Below, piece by piece: positions 11,209-24,643 of a stretch of DNA of 64,000 bases. Origin of the DNA: Cichorium intybus. Lineage: Eukaryota; Streptophyta; Magnoliopsida; Asterales; Asteraceae. The notes beneath the pieces were generated by a model. The model ran no database searches. It was not told the origin of the DNA and saw only the letters and a program-made list of their open reading frames with translations. The stretch covers positions 62,942,229-63,006,228 of the forward strand of contig CM042010.1 of the NCBI GenBank assembly GCA_023525715.1, given 5' to 3'. How positions within the stretch are numbered: the stretch's first letter is position 1; every line of letters begins with the position of its first letter. A program made the position numbers and the translations under genes.

Positions 11209-11444
11209 AGCCCTTCCTCATCACTGCCCTACTTATACACGCCCCAAAAATGAGTCAATATTTATCCCCTAATCATGGGGTTACATGTTCCAACCCTATC
11301 GAGACCCCATACCTTGGAGCTCCTCCTCCAATAACTGAAAGCATACCACTTCCAAATCCTCGAGAAGGTACAAGTCAACCTAATGATGACAAAGATTGGA
11401 GTGTAGAAGATCTTTTCTCGCTTCTTTCTGATTCTCCGGTTTAG
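11209..11444 (+). pseudogene. Probable C-terminal coding segment of RWP-RK gene
   Basis: An open frame starts at 11250 and ends at 11444 with an acidic, aromatic tail (DWSVEDLFSLL), a composition common at the end of plant transcription factors and activation domains. The preceding frame is serine/proline-rich through 11206 and past the TAA. This suggests that a stop and a later frameshift separate this tail from the main gene. A separate small gene cannot be excluded. Confidence 0.4.
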
Positions 11445-12988
11445 ATTAGTAGTTCTGTAAACTTTTCTTAATGTATTAATATAAAGTTGTAGTAATTAAT
11501 TAAATATATTGACGTGTTACTATAATTTTAATAATTTCATCGATTCAATATAATATTAATGTTGTTCCCTTAATTTCGTATTCCTCCCCCACTTGGACTA
11601 AAGTCCAAGTCTGTTTATTCGATTTATAATTTTTTTTACGAGCCCTTACTCTCGAACAAAAACCAAGCCCACTCTCTTCAGCCAACAACTTGCATCAGGG
11701 GCAAACACCATCTCAATAAACATGTTTCGATAATGTAAAGACGTTTACATCAACCACTATATGTTACTCATCCGCTTGCGACCCTAGTCAACACCTCTAT
11801 CGTCAGTTACCTCAATCACAAGCGAGTGATCCATACTCTCAACCCACACGACCTGATCAATCACTAAAGCAAGATCAATACAAGGGTAGGTAGCCCCACC
11901 ATTACACAACACTAGGCATGTACAGAGTCGACTAAAAATACCCGCAATCATCTCAGGCGCCGCTTGCACCTCTTTGACCGTGAGTTGGAAAACTCACCCT
12001 TGCATCCTCTAGTCCCTGTCTGACTTGTGCGCCCATTAGTTGCATGAAAAATAGCTACCACAATAGCACTTTGACATTCTCCCTTTCAACAGTCTTTAAG
12101 CTCAGTAATCAACTTAAGCATGATCGGTCCAACCAAACTGGTATGATCACATCATAATTGTTCCTACTGAACCTCACAATCAACATTCACCAATCGAAAT
12201 GGATAAAGGTTTACCACATTACACTAGCATTTAAGTCAACTATGCTAGACACTCACATACTCAGCTCCTTGGATCCTTCGTGACGAACTCCCGACTCAAA
12301 CGCAGATCCTGTGCTTTCGATAGTAGGAGCTCTACAACTACCTTCCACACCTATCCATGTTCGTTCCAAGACCCGTCTCGAAATATCCAATTCGCTTCTC
12401 ACCGATAATTTTAACACATATGCCCTTACAACGCATATGTCAACCCTTCTAGGAATACTTGGAATCCCACCCCCACCCTGCTATTCTAACTAAGACGGAA
12501 CTTCCTCCAGTGATGACAAGTTGTTTCGCGAACTTAGTTGTATACAATATCGAACTAAAAAGTCTTTCAAATAAGAGAATCTTCCCTAAAGCAACAACCA
12601 AACAAGGAACATGCAATAAGGTCAACTCACACATTCTATGACTATTCAGTCCATATTGTATACAACTTAGTGGAAATCTCTAAGTAACCTATCGGCACTA
12701 GCATACAGTTCTATTAGCAAATAGCAGATAATAATACAAGAATGTGTGATCTCTACCAGGCATTTCAGCAAACATATACGATATGTTTTTTTTAACATCC
12801 ACAATATTAAATACCTAACCATTTTCTCATACTGGCGTCGGCTGGCGGTACACACTGTGTCTTCAGTTCACCCTTCATAAAACATCTTTCTTTCGTAAAA
12901 ATGTTTTAAGAAAACTCTTAAGCCTCAACTTGAGTCCAGAACTCACTAAGTGAGCCTAATTCTCTCAAGCTGTGCTCTGATACCAACT
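11445..12988 (-). other. 3' flank of RWP-RK gene, then degenerate gypsy gag-protease region and primer-binding site
   Basis: 11445-11640 is AT-rich and probably the 3' flank of the captured gene. From about 11690 to 12300 the minus strand resembles 25940-26500. It contains a decayed aspartic-protease-like stretch (CNGGATYPCIDLALV, cf. the usual SGATHS-type motif) with several stops. 12300-12970 holds no supported gene. The primer-binding site is at 12974-12988. Confidence 0.5.
12974..12988 (-). other. Primer-binding site (tRNA-Met) of RWP-RK element
   Basis: On the minus strand AGTTGGTATCAGAGC directly follows the LTR end. It contains TGGTATCAGAGC, the standard plant initiator-tRNA-Met primer site. 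Confidence 0.85.
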
Positions 12989-14775
12989 TGTAACATCCCA
13001 AAATTTTAGGGTAAAATTAAAAAAAAATTAAACGAACACTTCAATATAAGAAAAGCCACTTAATTAATTTTAATAAAATTCCATAACTTATAAGTTTAAT
13101 GAAAACATCCCAGGATTAACAAAAGTTAATGGAATCACAACATAGCGGAACATCCATTCAAAAACAGTCCTCCAATGAAGCAGCACAGTGTATACACGTC
13201 ACGCCTTGCCATCCATGGTACCTGATGTGCCTGAAACAGTAGTTTATATAGGGAAAGGGTAAGCACGGAGCTTAGTGGGTTCCTCAAAATACCATACGAT
13301 CCATCACATAACATACAACACATCATAACCATTCATATGTCTGTGAGACTCGCGGGCTATCGTTGTTCCGCTGAAGACTCACGGGCAGTTCCCGTTCTGT
13401 CTTATCGCTCGCAGGCTTCTCCCGTTCCGTCTAATGACTCGCAGGCTATTCCCGTTCCGCCTATTGGCTCGCGGGCTATCCCGTTCCGTCCACAAACAAT
13501 CATTATCATAGCAATAATTCATACAATTATCATAACAGGTAAGATCACCTTAGTCTAACATATCTTCCTTCCTACGCATGCAATGTCACCTATCGTATAG
13601 TGAGAAGACTCACCTGATTGTAGTTGACCATATCGTTTATCTTTCTCGCCTTTGTATTTCTTTTCAACTTTACTGTTAACATAATAAGAAATCTATCATT
13701 TCCTAATCCTTAACTATATTATAGTCGCATCATAAAACCCTTCAATAATTCCAACATGATACTCCATGATTTATCAAGTAAAGAACGGCCAGGTAGAAGA
13801 TTAGATGGGGTGGCAGGATCCTTTCAGCATTTTAGCCTTTCGGAAAATCCAACAACCAGATCCCAAGTAATCGGCCTAGTCACCGTCCTCGTAAGTAAAT
13901 CAATCGGTATTATTTTCGGAAATTACGAATTGTTATAATAACGACATTTTAAGGTTTTTGTTTACTATTGTTAGAAATTAGTATAATATAACATATGTTA
14001 TACTTATTAAATATTCTACTTCTTAACAAAAACTATTTTACAATACCTAATTAAGCTATAGAAAGGTTTGTAGTTACCGTATGACCAGTCGTCGAGATCT
14101 ATAACTCCTTCGTTAGGCTTTTAAGCTTCCTTCCGCTCACTTGCTTACACTCTAGTGCTTAGAAACCTTTATATATTGGATTGAGATTTAGTTGTGTGGT
14201 TTATGAGATGTTTTGAGGGTTATTTATACTTGAATTCTTGAATAAAAAATGGCATGACACTTTTGACAAAAGATTTTAATAATATAACTTTGTTGAAATT
14301 AATACCTTCTAGAATCAGTCTGTTCAAGACTGGTTTAGCCGACTTTAAACCCATGAAATTCACGTTTTTATTTGATATTCCATAAATTTATCTCAATACC
14401 TTTCCAGGGATGTATGTTACGTATTTATACAATTTTTATATGATTTATTATGAATTTTTGAAAACAGACTATCTAATCTGTCAATTCCGAACTAATCAGT
14501 AAAGATTGCATTTTTTACCATAGATAATGTCATGTTCAAGCTTACTATTATTTTTGGTAATTTTAGTAGACTCAATTTTTAAACTTTGTGCACTGGTTTG
14601 AGGTCCAAACGATTTTTCTAGAATTAATTATGATTTTTCTAAAAACGACACAAAATGCTGATTTTCATATGAAATTGTAACTAAAGTTTTTCTTAGCTTT
14701 ATAACTACCAATGATCATATAATTCCTAACTCTCTTATTTTAAGTATATGTTATAATCAGGATACGGGTTTTACA
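12989..14775 (-). repeat. 5' LTR of RWP-RK element
   Basis: Same length (1787 bp) and ends as the partner at 7169-8955. It is followed on the outer side by the target duplication CAGTG (14776-14780). Confidence 0.92.
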
Positions 14776-14780
14776 CAGTG

Positions 14781-15657
14781 TCAGAGGGTGGTGATTCAAT
14801 TGGTGCTGAGGGGGCTGCGGTGGGTGTCGGTTCTGGAGTTGGGGTGGGAGCTAATGTTGAGTCGGTGCTTGGTTGCCATGTTTTGACTGATTTTTCTTCC
14901 CTTCCTTTCTCCCCGACTTGGGGCCTGGTTAATGTTTCTCGGCTGACTGTACGTTCGACAGCCTTGGACTTTGCTGCCCATCTTTTTCCTCCAGCCATTG
15001 AAAATGACATGGAGTTGTATCCAAATGATGCTCTTGTTTCGGCTTCACAATTTGCTTCCGCCCAGAGCGCATACATGTTTGCTGCTGGAGCCCGACGTCT
15101 GCAAAGGTTTATTTCCTCAGATCGGGACTTGGAAGCTCTCCGTTCTTCTGAGCAAGAGCTGAGGACGCAGGTTAGTGTGTTGGAGAAAGCCACTGGGGAG
15201 CATGATGACAGGGTCAGGATAGCCATTTTGGAGAAGATGCTTGTTGAGGAGAGGTTAAGTGTTTGTGGGGCTGAACTGGAGAAAGTTCAGCAATTGAATG
15301 AGGGTTTGGCCATCCAGAACGAAAGCTTGGTTTGTAACGTTGGTGAAAAGGATAAGGCTTTGGAGGCTGGGAGTGCTGAGCTTGTGTAGGTCAAGGGGAA
15401 TTTGGAATGGCTGCTGCGGGACAGTATTGTACGAGTGATTGAGAAAGTGATGCTCCAGCCGGAGTTCATCTAAGGCATTGGCCAAATCAAACGTGCCTGT
15501 TATGCTACCGGGGAGGAGGCTATGCGCCTTCGTCTCCATGCTAACCCTTCCCTTGAGCTTACTGACATTGCAGGTGGGAGTTCCTCTTCCGATTATGAGG
15601 CGGAGATGGGCCGTCCTATCGAGGACTTCGTTTCCCTGGATTATGCCACGTTGTTAA
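14781..15657 (+). pseudogene. PF04195-like antisense gene, segment 2 (coiled-coil part)
   Basis: Continues the gene of 5881-7168 after the RWP-RK element. The open stretch to 15389 is Gly/Val-rich and then becomes a Leu/Glu-rich region of heptad character (LEALRSSEQELRTQVSVLEK and following), consistent with a coiled coil. TAG at 15387-15389 and TAA near 15471 break it. An open frame then leads to the Ser/Asp-rich SSSSDYEAEMG and into the second insertion at 15658. All breaks are single-codon stops, so the gene decayed by point mutation. Confidence 0.6.
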
Positions 15658-16794
<1,137 letters not shown>

Positions 16795-17574
16795 ATCTCC
16801 CACTTGCACAAGGTTGCATCATAGAATGATATCGACAGTGGTAAACGTCTAGCAACATTTCACTGCCCCCAATAACACATGACATTGTGCCATTCAACAA
16901 CATTCAATTCTTCAGAAAACACGAGGCTTTAATTGATGTATAAGGTTATCTATCAATTATCCCTTTGTTACAGACATCTTGTTGAACATGAGACATGGAT
17001 CTTAATCATTCTCATTTTATGTTCAACTTTCAAACAGGCGCCTTAGATGTCTAACTATCAACACATAAGAGGAACAAATCCCGTCTTGACTACATACGCC
17101 TCTCATATAGTTAGTACTATGCATGAGTATGGCCTTTATGGTTGTCTGTATTTCAAGAACAACAGTAAACCATATCAAAGCATAGTACACTCTACACTTG
17201 AGTCCCAAATATGTATCTCAGGTCAAAGGATACAATGATAATACCTTTATTCAAGAATCACTTATGATGATGATCCATGGAGTGATCTTGAAACGGGTCA
17301 AGTCCAATACTTGTTCACTGACAAGTACCTATGAATTTGGTTGCAACCTTTTGCTACTTTTACCCATAAAAGTCAACCAATCCAATTCATATTAGTTTTA
17401 CTTCATAATTGCTCCCACAACTATGATCGACTATGGACGTTTAGAATAACTAAATTATTCAAGGATTAAACATGCTAATAAAACACAATAATTATGAATG
17501 AAACATCACGTCACATATATTACATAATTATTGTCGTTTACATAAGTTCATATTCATAAAACATTAAACACAAA

Positions 17575-20500
17575 TCAAATCCATTCATTAGAAAAACGGA
17601 GTCCTATACCCTTAGCATGACTTTCATGCTTAGTTTGGGGTAAAGGTTTCGTGAATGGGTCTGCCAAATTTTGATCTGTATGAACCTTGTGAATACTTAT
17701 TTCACCATTCTTAACTTCATGTCTAATGTAGTTATACCTTCGGTGAATGTGTTTGGTCTTTTGATGCAATCTAGGTTCCTTTGCTTGAGCTATAGCACCT
17801 AGATTGTCACAGAAGATTTCTATAGGGTCCCGAATGGAAGGAACAACCCCTAGATCTTCTATGAACTTTCTCATCCATACAGCTTCTTCGGAAGCAACAT
17901 ACTCTGATTCTGTAGTGGATTGTGCAATCACTTCTTGTTTGGAACTCTTCCAAGACACGGCTCCTCCATTTAAAATAAAGACATACCCAGATTGAGATTT
18001 CGAATCATCCCTATCTGTTTGGAAGCTTGCGTCAGTGTAACCCTTTACCTTTAAGCTTTCTTCCAAACCGCCGTAAACTAAGAACATATCTTTAGTTCTT
18101 CTCAAGTACTTAAGAATGTTCTTTACAGCAGTCCAGTGGGCTTCACCTGGGTTTTGTTGATACCTACTAGTCATACTTAAGGCACATGAGACGTCGGGCC
18201 TAGTGCATAACATGGCATACATGATGGACCCAATTGCCGAAGCATATGGGACATGTTTCATCCTTTCAAGTTCAGTCCTAGTGTTTGGGCACTGAGACTT
18301 GCTTAGGATGGTGCCATGCGGCATTGGCAAGAATCCTCTTTTGGAGTCTTGCATCTTGAACCTTTTCAAGATTTTATCAATATATACACTTTGGCTAAGA
18401 CCAATAAGTCTCTTAGATCTATCTCTATAGATCTTTATGCCTAATACATAAGCAGCTTCCCCTAGATCCTTCATTGAGAAACAACTCTCAAGGAACGCTT
18501 TGACACCTTTTAAGGTTGGGATGTCATTTCCAAATAAAAGTATGTCATCTACATACAATACTAGGATTATGACAATGCTCCCACTAGCTTTCTTGTAAAC
18601 ACAGGAGTCATCCTCATTTTTGATGAATCCAAAACTCGTAATCTTTTCATCAAAACGGATGTTCCATGTTCGAGACGCTTGCTTTAATCCATAGATAGAT
18701 CTTTTAAGCTTGCACACTTTGTTTGGATGCTTGGGATCGACAAAACCTTCAGGTTGATCCATATAGACATCTTCCAATAAGTATCCATTAAGGAAAGCGG
18801 TCTTGACATCCATTTGCCATATCTCATAATCATAGTACGCGGCTATGGCAAAAAGTATCCTAATCGACTTGATCATTGCAACTGGAGAAAAGGTCTCATC
18901 ATAGTCAATACCATGAGTCTGTGAGTATCCTTTAGCGACAAGTCTAGCCTTAAAAGTGTGAACATTTCCATCCACGTCGATTTTCTTCTTGAAAACCCAT
19001 TTGTTCCCAACAGTCTTACAATTGGTGGGAAGATTAACCAAGTTCCAAACTTGATTATCGTGCATGGATTGCATCTCAGTGTTCATGGCCTCAAGCCATT
19101 TATCAGATTCAGGATCTGATATTGCACTCTGATAGTTGACGGGTTCATCAGAATCTATCGTATAACATTCCTCTTCCATCAAAAGGTAACCATACCTTTC
19201 TGGTTCAATTCGAACCCTACCAGATTTGCGAACACCTTGTGTTACAATTTGTTCCTGATCAACCGTTTGTTCAGGTTCAACAATTTCTTGTTGAATGCTA
19301 GATTCAACTTCTTGTGTATCAGGTTGTGGTTCCTGAAGTTCCTCAAGTTCCACAAACCTCCCACTAGCCTCTTCCGTCAGAAACTTGTTTTCTAGGAATT
19401 CAGCTTTTCGAGAAATAAATATCTTATTCTCGATGGGATTGTAGAAATAGTATCCAAGACAATCTTTCGGATACCCTACAAAGATACATTTAGTTGAACG
19501 GGGTTCTAATTTGTTTGAAGCTTCTTGTCTAACATAAGCTTCACAACCCCATACCTTGAGATAGGATAAAGATGGAACCCTTCCATGCCATATCTCATAA
19601 GGCGTTTTATCTACCTTCTTAGTAGGTGCCATGTTTAGGAGACGAGCAGCTGTTTGTAAAGCATAACCCCAAAAAGATAAAGGTAGAGTACTTCTACTCA
19701 TCATGGATCGAACCATATCCAATAGTGTTCGGTTCTGCCTCTCAGACACACCATTATGTTGTGGTGTTCCAGGTGGAGTAAGTTGTGAAACAATTCCACA
19801 AGTCTTACAATGATCCATAAAGTTTGTACTTAAGTACTCACCTCCTCTATCAGAACGAAGAACTTTAATTGTTTTGTTGAGTTGATTTTCCACTTCACTT
19901 TGAAACGTTTTGAACATTTCAAACGCCTCATGTTTATGTTTAATCAAATAAACATATCCAAAACGACTAAAGTCGTCAGTGAAGGTGATGAAATATCTTT
20001 CACCATATCTAGTCATTGGCTTGAAAGGACCACATACATCCGTATGTATGATTCCTAACAAGTCCTTTGCTCTCTCATTGGTTTCGGAGAAAGGAGCTTT
20101 AGTCATCTTGCCATGTAAACAAGATTCAAATATATCAAATGAGTCATTCTCATTTGCCTTCAAAAGTCCACTCTTTTGAAGTTGGGATATGCGATTCTTG
20201 TTTATATGCCCAAGGCGACAATGCCATAGATAGGTTTGACTCAAATCAAATTTGGGTTTCTTGGTGAAAGTGTGGTATAAAGAGTCATGGTTAGTCTTTT
20301 CATCAAGGTTTACTTCATAAATTCCATTTAAAGGTCTAGCCTCAAAATAAAATACATTATTTTTGTAAACACAAATATCATCATTATTAAAGGAAAGATC
20401 AAATCCACATTGTCTTAATTTAGCAACCGAAATAATATTCCTAGTCAAGCTAGGAACATAGTAAACATTCAACAATGTCACACACAAGCCATTAGGTAGT

Positions 20501-21582
20501 AATAAATTAAAACTTCCAATTGAATCCACCGCAACCCTTGCATTGTTTCCAACCCGAAGTACTACCTCATTTGCCTTCAGTTGCCTACTCCTTTTGAACC
20601 CCTGCAACATATTACATATGTGAGTTCCACAACCAGTATCAAATACCCATGTGTTAGGAGATAAATTATAAAGTTCTAGGTCTATCACATAGATACCTGA
20701 AGTGCCTTCACCGGCCTTCTTTTTCTTCAACTCCGCAAGATAAGTAGGGCAATTTCTCTTCCAATGCCCAGCTTTGCCACATTCAAAACATGTGTCTTCT
20801 TTGGTAACCTTTGCCTTCTTCTTGGGCGGATGGGAAGGTTGGACAACTTTCTTGCCCTTACCTTTGAAAGCTTTTGCTTTCCCTTTGCCCTTGGAGTTGG
20901 TGGGGTGTTCTGGTCTAGTTCTCTTTGTTCCACCTTCCTTGATCATGAGAACTTGAGTGGTTTTCTTAGGAAGATTCTTTTCCCCGGTAATTAGCATCCC
21001 ATGTAATTCCGGGATAGTCTTGTTTAAACCATTCATGTTAAAATTCATGACAAAAGGATCAAAGGACTTTGTCAATGAGTTAAGGATCATATCCGTTGCT
21101 AGCTCTTCGGGCATCACAACTCCAAGACGTGCCAAATGATCAATGTGACTCTTCATTTTGAGCACATAAGAGCTTACCGACTGCCCATCCTCCATCTTGC
21201 AAGCATGGAAAGCCCGAACAGTTTCGAACCTTTCCGTTCTTGCAAGTTGTTGGAACATTTCCTTTAGTTGATGAATCATGTCATAGGCTGAATGATTCTC
21301 CAAATCCTTCTGAAGGTCAGGAATCATGGTTGCCAACATGAGGCATGATGCATCGATGGAATCATCCATCTTTTTAAGCCATGCATCTTGTGCGGGCTTA
21401 GGAATGGCAGGGGGCTCTTCTGGAAGTGGTTCATTGAGAACATATTCTTTCTTTTCTTGTTTGAGAACAATTCTCACACTACGGTGCCAATCCAAGAAGT
21501 TGGTATGGTTAAGTTTTTCTCCTTCAAGGAGAGACCGTAGTGAGGTTTTGTTAGGAGCCGAGTGTGTGTTGTTTGGTGCCAT
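17575..21582 (-). CDS. Ty1/copia Gag-Pol polyprotein, 1335 aa, uninterrupted
   Basis: A single frame encodes the proteins of a copia retrotransposon, which assemble cytoplasmic particles, copy the RNA and integrate the DNA. Visible domains: a UBN2-like gag at about 25-200; a CCHC zinc knuckle CFECGKAGHWKRNC at 265-278; aspartic protease with DTG at 315-317; GAG-pre-integrase HCRLGH near 454; integrase with D515, D578 and E614 (HTDVCG, RSDRGGEY, SERQNR); reverse transcriptase with YVDD at 1010-1013; and RNase H with TDASF near 1190. The length and domain order are those of intact copia elements. The ATG at 21582 is the first in frame and is preceded by a long leader. A cellular role is not implied. 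Confidence 0.95.
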   Translation of the reverse strand: MAPNNTHSAPNKTSLRSLLEGEKLNHTNFLDWHRSVRIVLKQEKKEYVLNEPLPEEPPAIPKPAQDAWLKKMDDSIDASCLMLATMIPDLQKDLENHSAYDMIHQLKEMFQQLARTERFETVRAFHACKMEDGQSVSSYVLKMKSHIDHLARLGVVMPEELATDMILNSLTKSFDPFVMNFNMNGLNKTIPELHGMLITGEKNLPKKTTQVLMIKEGGTKRTRPEHPTNSKGKGKAKAFKGKGKKVVQPSHPPKKKAKVTKEDTCFECGKAGHWKRNCPTYLAELKKKKAGEGTSGIYVIDLELYNLSPNTWVFDTGCGTHICNMLQGFKRSRQLKANEVVLRVGNNARVAVDSIGSFNLLLPNGLCVTLLNVYYVPSLTRNIISVAKLRQCGFDLSFNNDDICVYKNNVFYFEARPLNGIYEVNLDEKTNHDSLYHTFTKKPKFDLSQTYLWHCRLGHINKNRISQLQKSGLLKANENDSFDIFESCLHGKMTKAPFSETNERAKDLLGIIHTDVCGPFKPMTRYGERYFITFTDDFSRFGYVYLIKHKHEAFEMFKTFQSEVENQLNKTIKVLRSDRGGEYLSTNFMDHCKTCGIVSQLTPPGTPQHNGVSERQNRTLLDMVRSMMSRSTLPLSFWGYALQTAARLLNMAPTKKVDKTPYEIWHGRVPSLSYLKVWGCEAYVRQEASNKLEPRSTKCIFVGYPKDCLGYYFYNPIENKIFISRKAEFLENKFLTEEASGRFVELEELQEPQPDTQEVESSIQQEIVEPEQTVDQEQIVTQGVRKSGRVRIEPERYGYLLMEEECYTIDSDEPVNYQSAISDPESDKWLEAMNTEMQSMHDNQVWNLVNLPTNCKTVGNKWVFKKKIDVDGNVHTFKARLVAKGYSQTHGIDYDETFSPVAMIKSIRILFAIAAYYDYEIWQMDVKTAFLNGYLLEDVYMDQPEGFVDPKHPNKVCKLKRSIYGLKQASRTWNIRFDEKITSFGFIKNEDDSCVYKKASGSIVIILVLYVDDILLFGNDIPTLKGVKAFLESCFSMKDLGEAAYVLGIKIYRDRSKRLIGLSQSVYIDKILKRFKMQDSKRGFLPMPHGTILSKSQCPNTRTELERMKHVPYASAIGSIMYAMLCTRPDVSCALSMTSRYQQNPGEAHWTAVKNILKYLRRTKDMFLVYGGLEESLKVKGYTDASFQTDRDDSKSQSGYVFILNGGAVSWKSSKQEVIAQSTTESEYVASEEAVWMRKFIEDLGVVPSIRDPIEIFCDNLGAIAQAKEPRLHQKTKHIHRRYNYIRHEVKNGEISIHKVHTDQNLADPFTKPLPQTKHESHAKGIGLRFSNEWI

Positions 21583-23330
21583 CTACAAAATTTTAACAAG
21601 GTTCTATTTAGTAAATTATGATATTAAGTCCTTAATAATTAATACCCTTTCTTGTTTCATAAACTTTAATTAATTAAGGTCTAGAATCCAAGTTGCATTA
21701 CGAATAAGTGGTTAGGTATCCTTTATCCCGCCTATTCGAATCAACAAGGTAGGTAACGGTTTACCAATTATATCCAAATATAATTTCTAGAGTTATGGGA
21801 TCCTATTATAACATTTATAAGTTTGGCATGTTTGATCCCATCTATGCCTTGGATTTCTAATGCTTAGGTGACATTTATCACAAGAGATTTCCAAACGAAT
21901 CATCCTACTTAAACGGACGTGTAGTTTTGACAACTATTAATGGTTAGGTGTCCTTTATCCCATCAATATTGCAAAAATACTTCTTGTATCACAAGAAGAT
22001 TCCAAGTGGTTAAGTATCCTTTATCCCACAAGGAAATACAAGTGATACATGAGTGTCTTTAAGAGGGACGGCATTGATTCGTATTTCATAAGGGATTTGA
22101 ATGTTTTACAATTCTAATTTTGAAAAACATATGGTATCATGTAGATTGCATGCATCCAATGAACATGGTACCATTAAATCTTATTTTGTTAATTGGTTCC
22201 TAAATCATAAAATCTCCATTTTATTGATTCTTTGTTTGTGGTCAGGATTACAATTAATATCCAATATTAAGTTTGAGTTTGATCACATATATTAGAACCA
22301 ATTTATCATCCTAAATAATTACCATTATTACTTAGGGTTGGAGTTTGTAAGAGTTTATAAAATCTCCATTTTATTTCTTGTTTCAATCATTTTCAAAACT
22401 TGACTTAATAGGTTTTAAAACAAAACCCATTTTAATAAAACCAATTTTATCACATCTTATGTTTTAATTGTCAACTTTTGAAAATACAAACTCCTTGATG
22501 ATTATGTTTAATTATCTAGGTTGTCTAGCATGCAAAATCTTATTTTCATACAAAACATAACATAATAAAACATTCAATCATCACAAGCATGCATGGGTGC
22601 ATAAACACAAGCCAACTAGTTTGATATTTCATGTGAGCCATACATGAAATATCAAGTCCAATCCTAGGGACAAAAAGGTGACAAAAACTCAACCAAATGA
22701 TCTTCGATTTGACTACAATTTTGCCAAGCTTCTTATATCACCAAATGACACTTGAACCACCATTTCTAGACTTCATGGAGTGAGTTATGAATTTTCTCCT
22801 GGCCCCTCAAAACTTGCGACAGGATCAAGGGCAGCAGGAAGAATTTTTGTGTTTTTTGTAGCATTTTTCAATTCATTCTTGGCCATTTTGATGCTTATAC
22901 TTGTTGAAACTTAATGTATATACTAGATATTAAAGTTACCAACAATTATATTACCAAATGACCAAGATATGAATTTGTAAAACCCCTTTTTAAACAATTT
23001 CGAATCTGGACAGCAGCTCTTCAGAAAGTGCTGCTGTTGGGTGCAATCTTCTCTTGGTCTTTTACTTCATTCTCTTGTTACATTTTGTGAAATAAATAAA
23101 ATACAACTATTCTAATATTTACAAAATGAATATTAAGAAGGAAATAACTAATTATTATTACAAACCATTTGAATAAATGAATAGATTACAACCATATCGA
23201 ACACAAACAAAAAACATGCATCATATGGTCCTTGGCTTGTTTATGCACCATTTTATCGAACACAATCACAAAACATGCATCATATGGTCCTTGGCTTGTT
23301 TATGCATCATATGGTCCTTGGCTTGTTTAT
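21583..23330 (-). other. Leader region of copia element
   Basis: No coding capacity. Carries three widely spaced copies of GTGGTTAGGTATCCTTTATCCC (21708-21731, 21940-21963, 22006-22029). At the far end is a short tandem repeat, CATCATATGGTCCTTGGC (23217-23330, about three units). Confidence 0.65.
23217..23330. repeat. Short tandem repeat at the repair-like junction
   Basis: Three copies of a unit containing CATCATATGGTCCTTGGC plus TTGTTTATG, two of them directly adjacent. It abuts the copied host flank at 23331. Confidence 0.75.
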
Positions 23331-23378
23331 GCCGTCCTATCGAGGACTTCGTTTCCCTGGATTATGCCACGTTGTTAA
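23331..23378 (+). repeat. 48-bp copy of host flank in place of primer-binding site
   Basis: Identical to 15610-15657, which is coding sequence of the PF04195-like gene just outside the left LTR. It ends in GTTAA, a third copy of the target duplication. Its presence inside the element is not explained by simple transposition. Confidence 0.9.
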
Positions 23379-24576
<1,198 letters not shown>

Positions 24577-24581
24577 GTTAA

Positions 24582-24643
24582 AGCTCGGTAAAGTTGATGT
24601 AGAGGCGCTGAAGGAGATGCTGAAGCCTGAGCAAGAGGAGTAG
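24582..24643 (+). pseudogene. PF04195-like antisense gene, last coding segment
   Basis: With one copy of GTTAA removed, the frame at 15657 continues here without a shift (KLGKVDVEALKEML) and ends at TAG 24641-24643. This confirms that 5881-24643 was one gene before the two insertions. Confidence 0.65.

Larger units (their letters stand above)
7169..14775 (-). mobile_element. Complete LTR retrotransposon carrying a captured RWP-RK gene
   Basis: LTRs of 1787 bp each lie at 7169-8955 and 12989-14775, and target duplication CAGTG lies at 7164-7168 and 14776-14780. On the minus strand the primer-binding site (AGTTGGTATCAGAGC, complementary to initiator tRNA-Met) sits at 12974-12988 and the polypurine tract AAGTGGGGGAGACT near 8956-8970. 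By eye the LTRs differ at only about 15 positions, so insertion was recent. The 4-kb interior has no intact gag or pol, only a decayed gypsy-like protease region near 11640-12300, so the element is non-autonomous. A sense-inverted RWP-RK gene occupies 9816-11444. Confidence 0.9.

Noticed and set aside
12974..12988. tRNA fragment
   Set aside because: Only the 12-15 bases complementary to a tRNA 3' end; it is a retrotransposon primer site, not a tRNA gene. No tRNA or rRNA gene was recognised anywhere.
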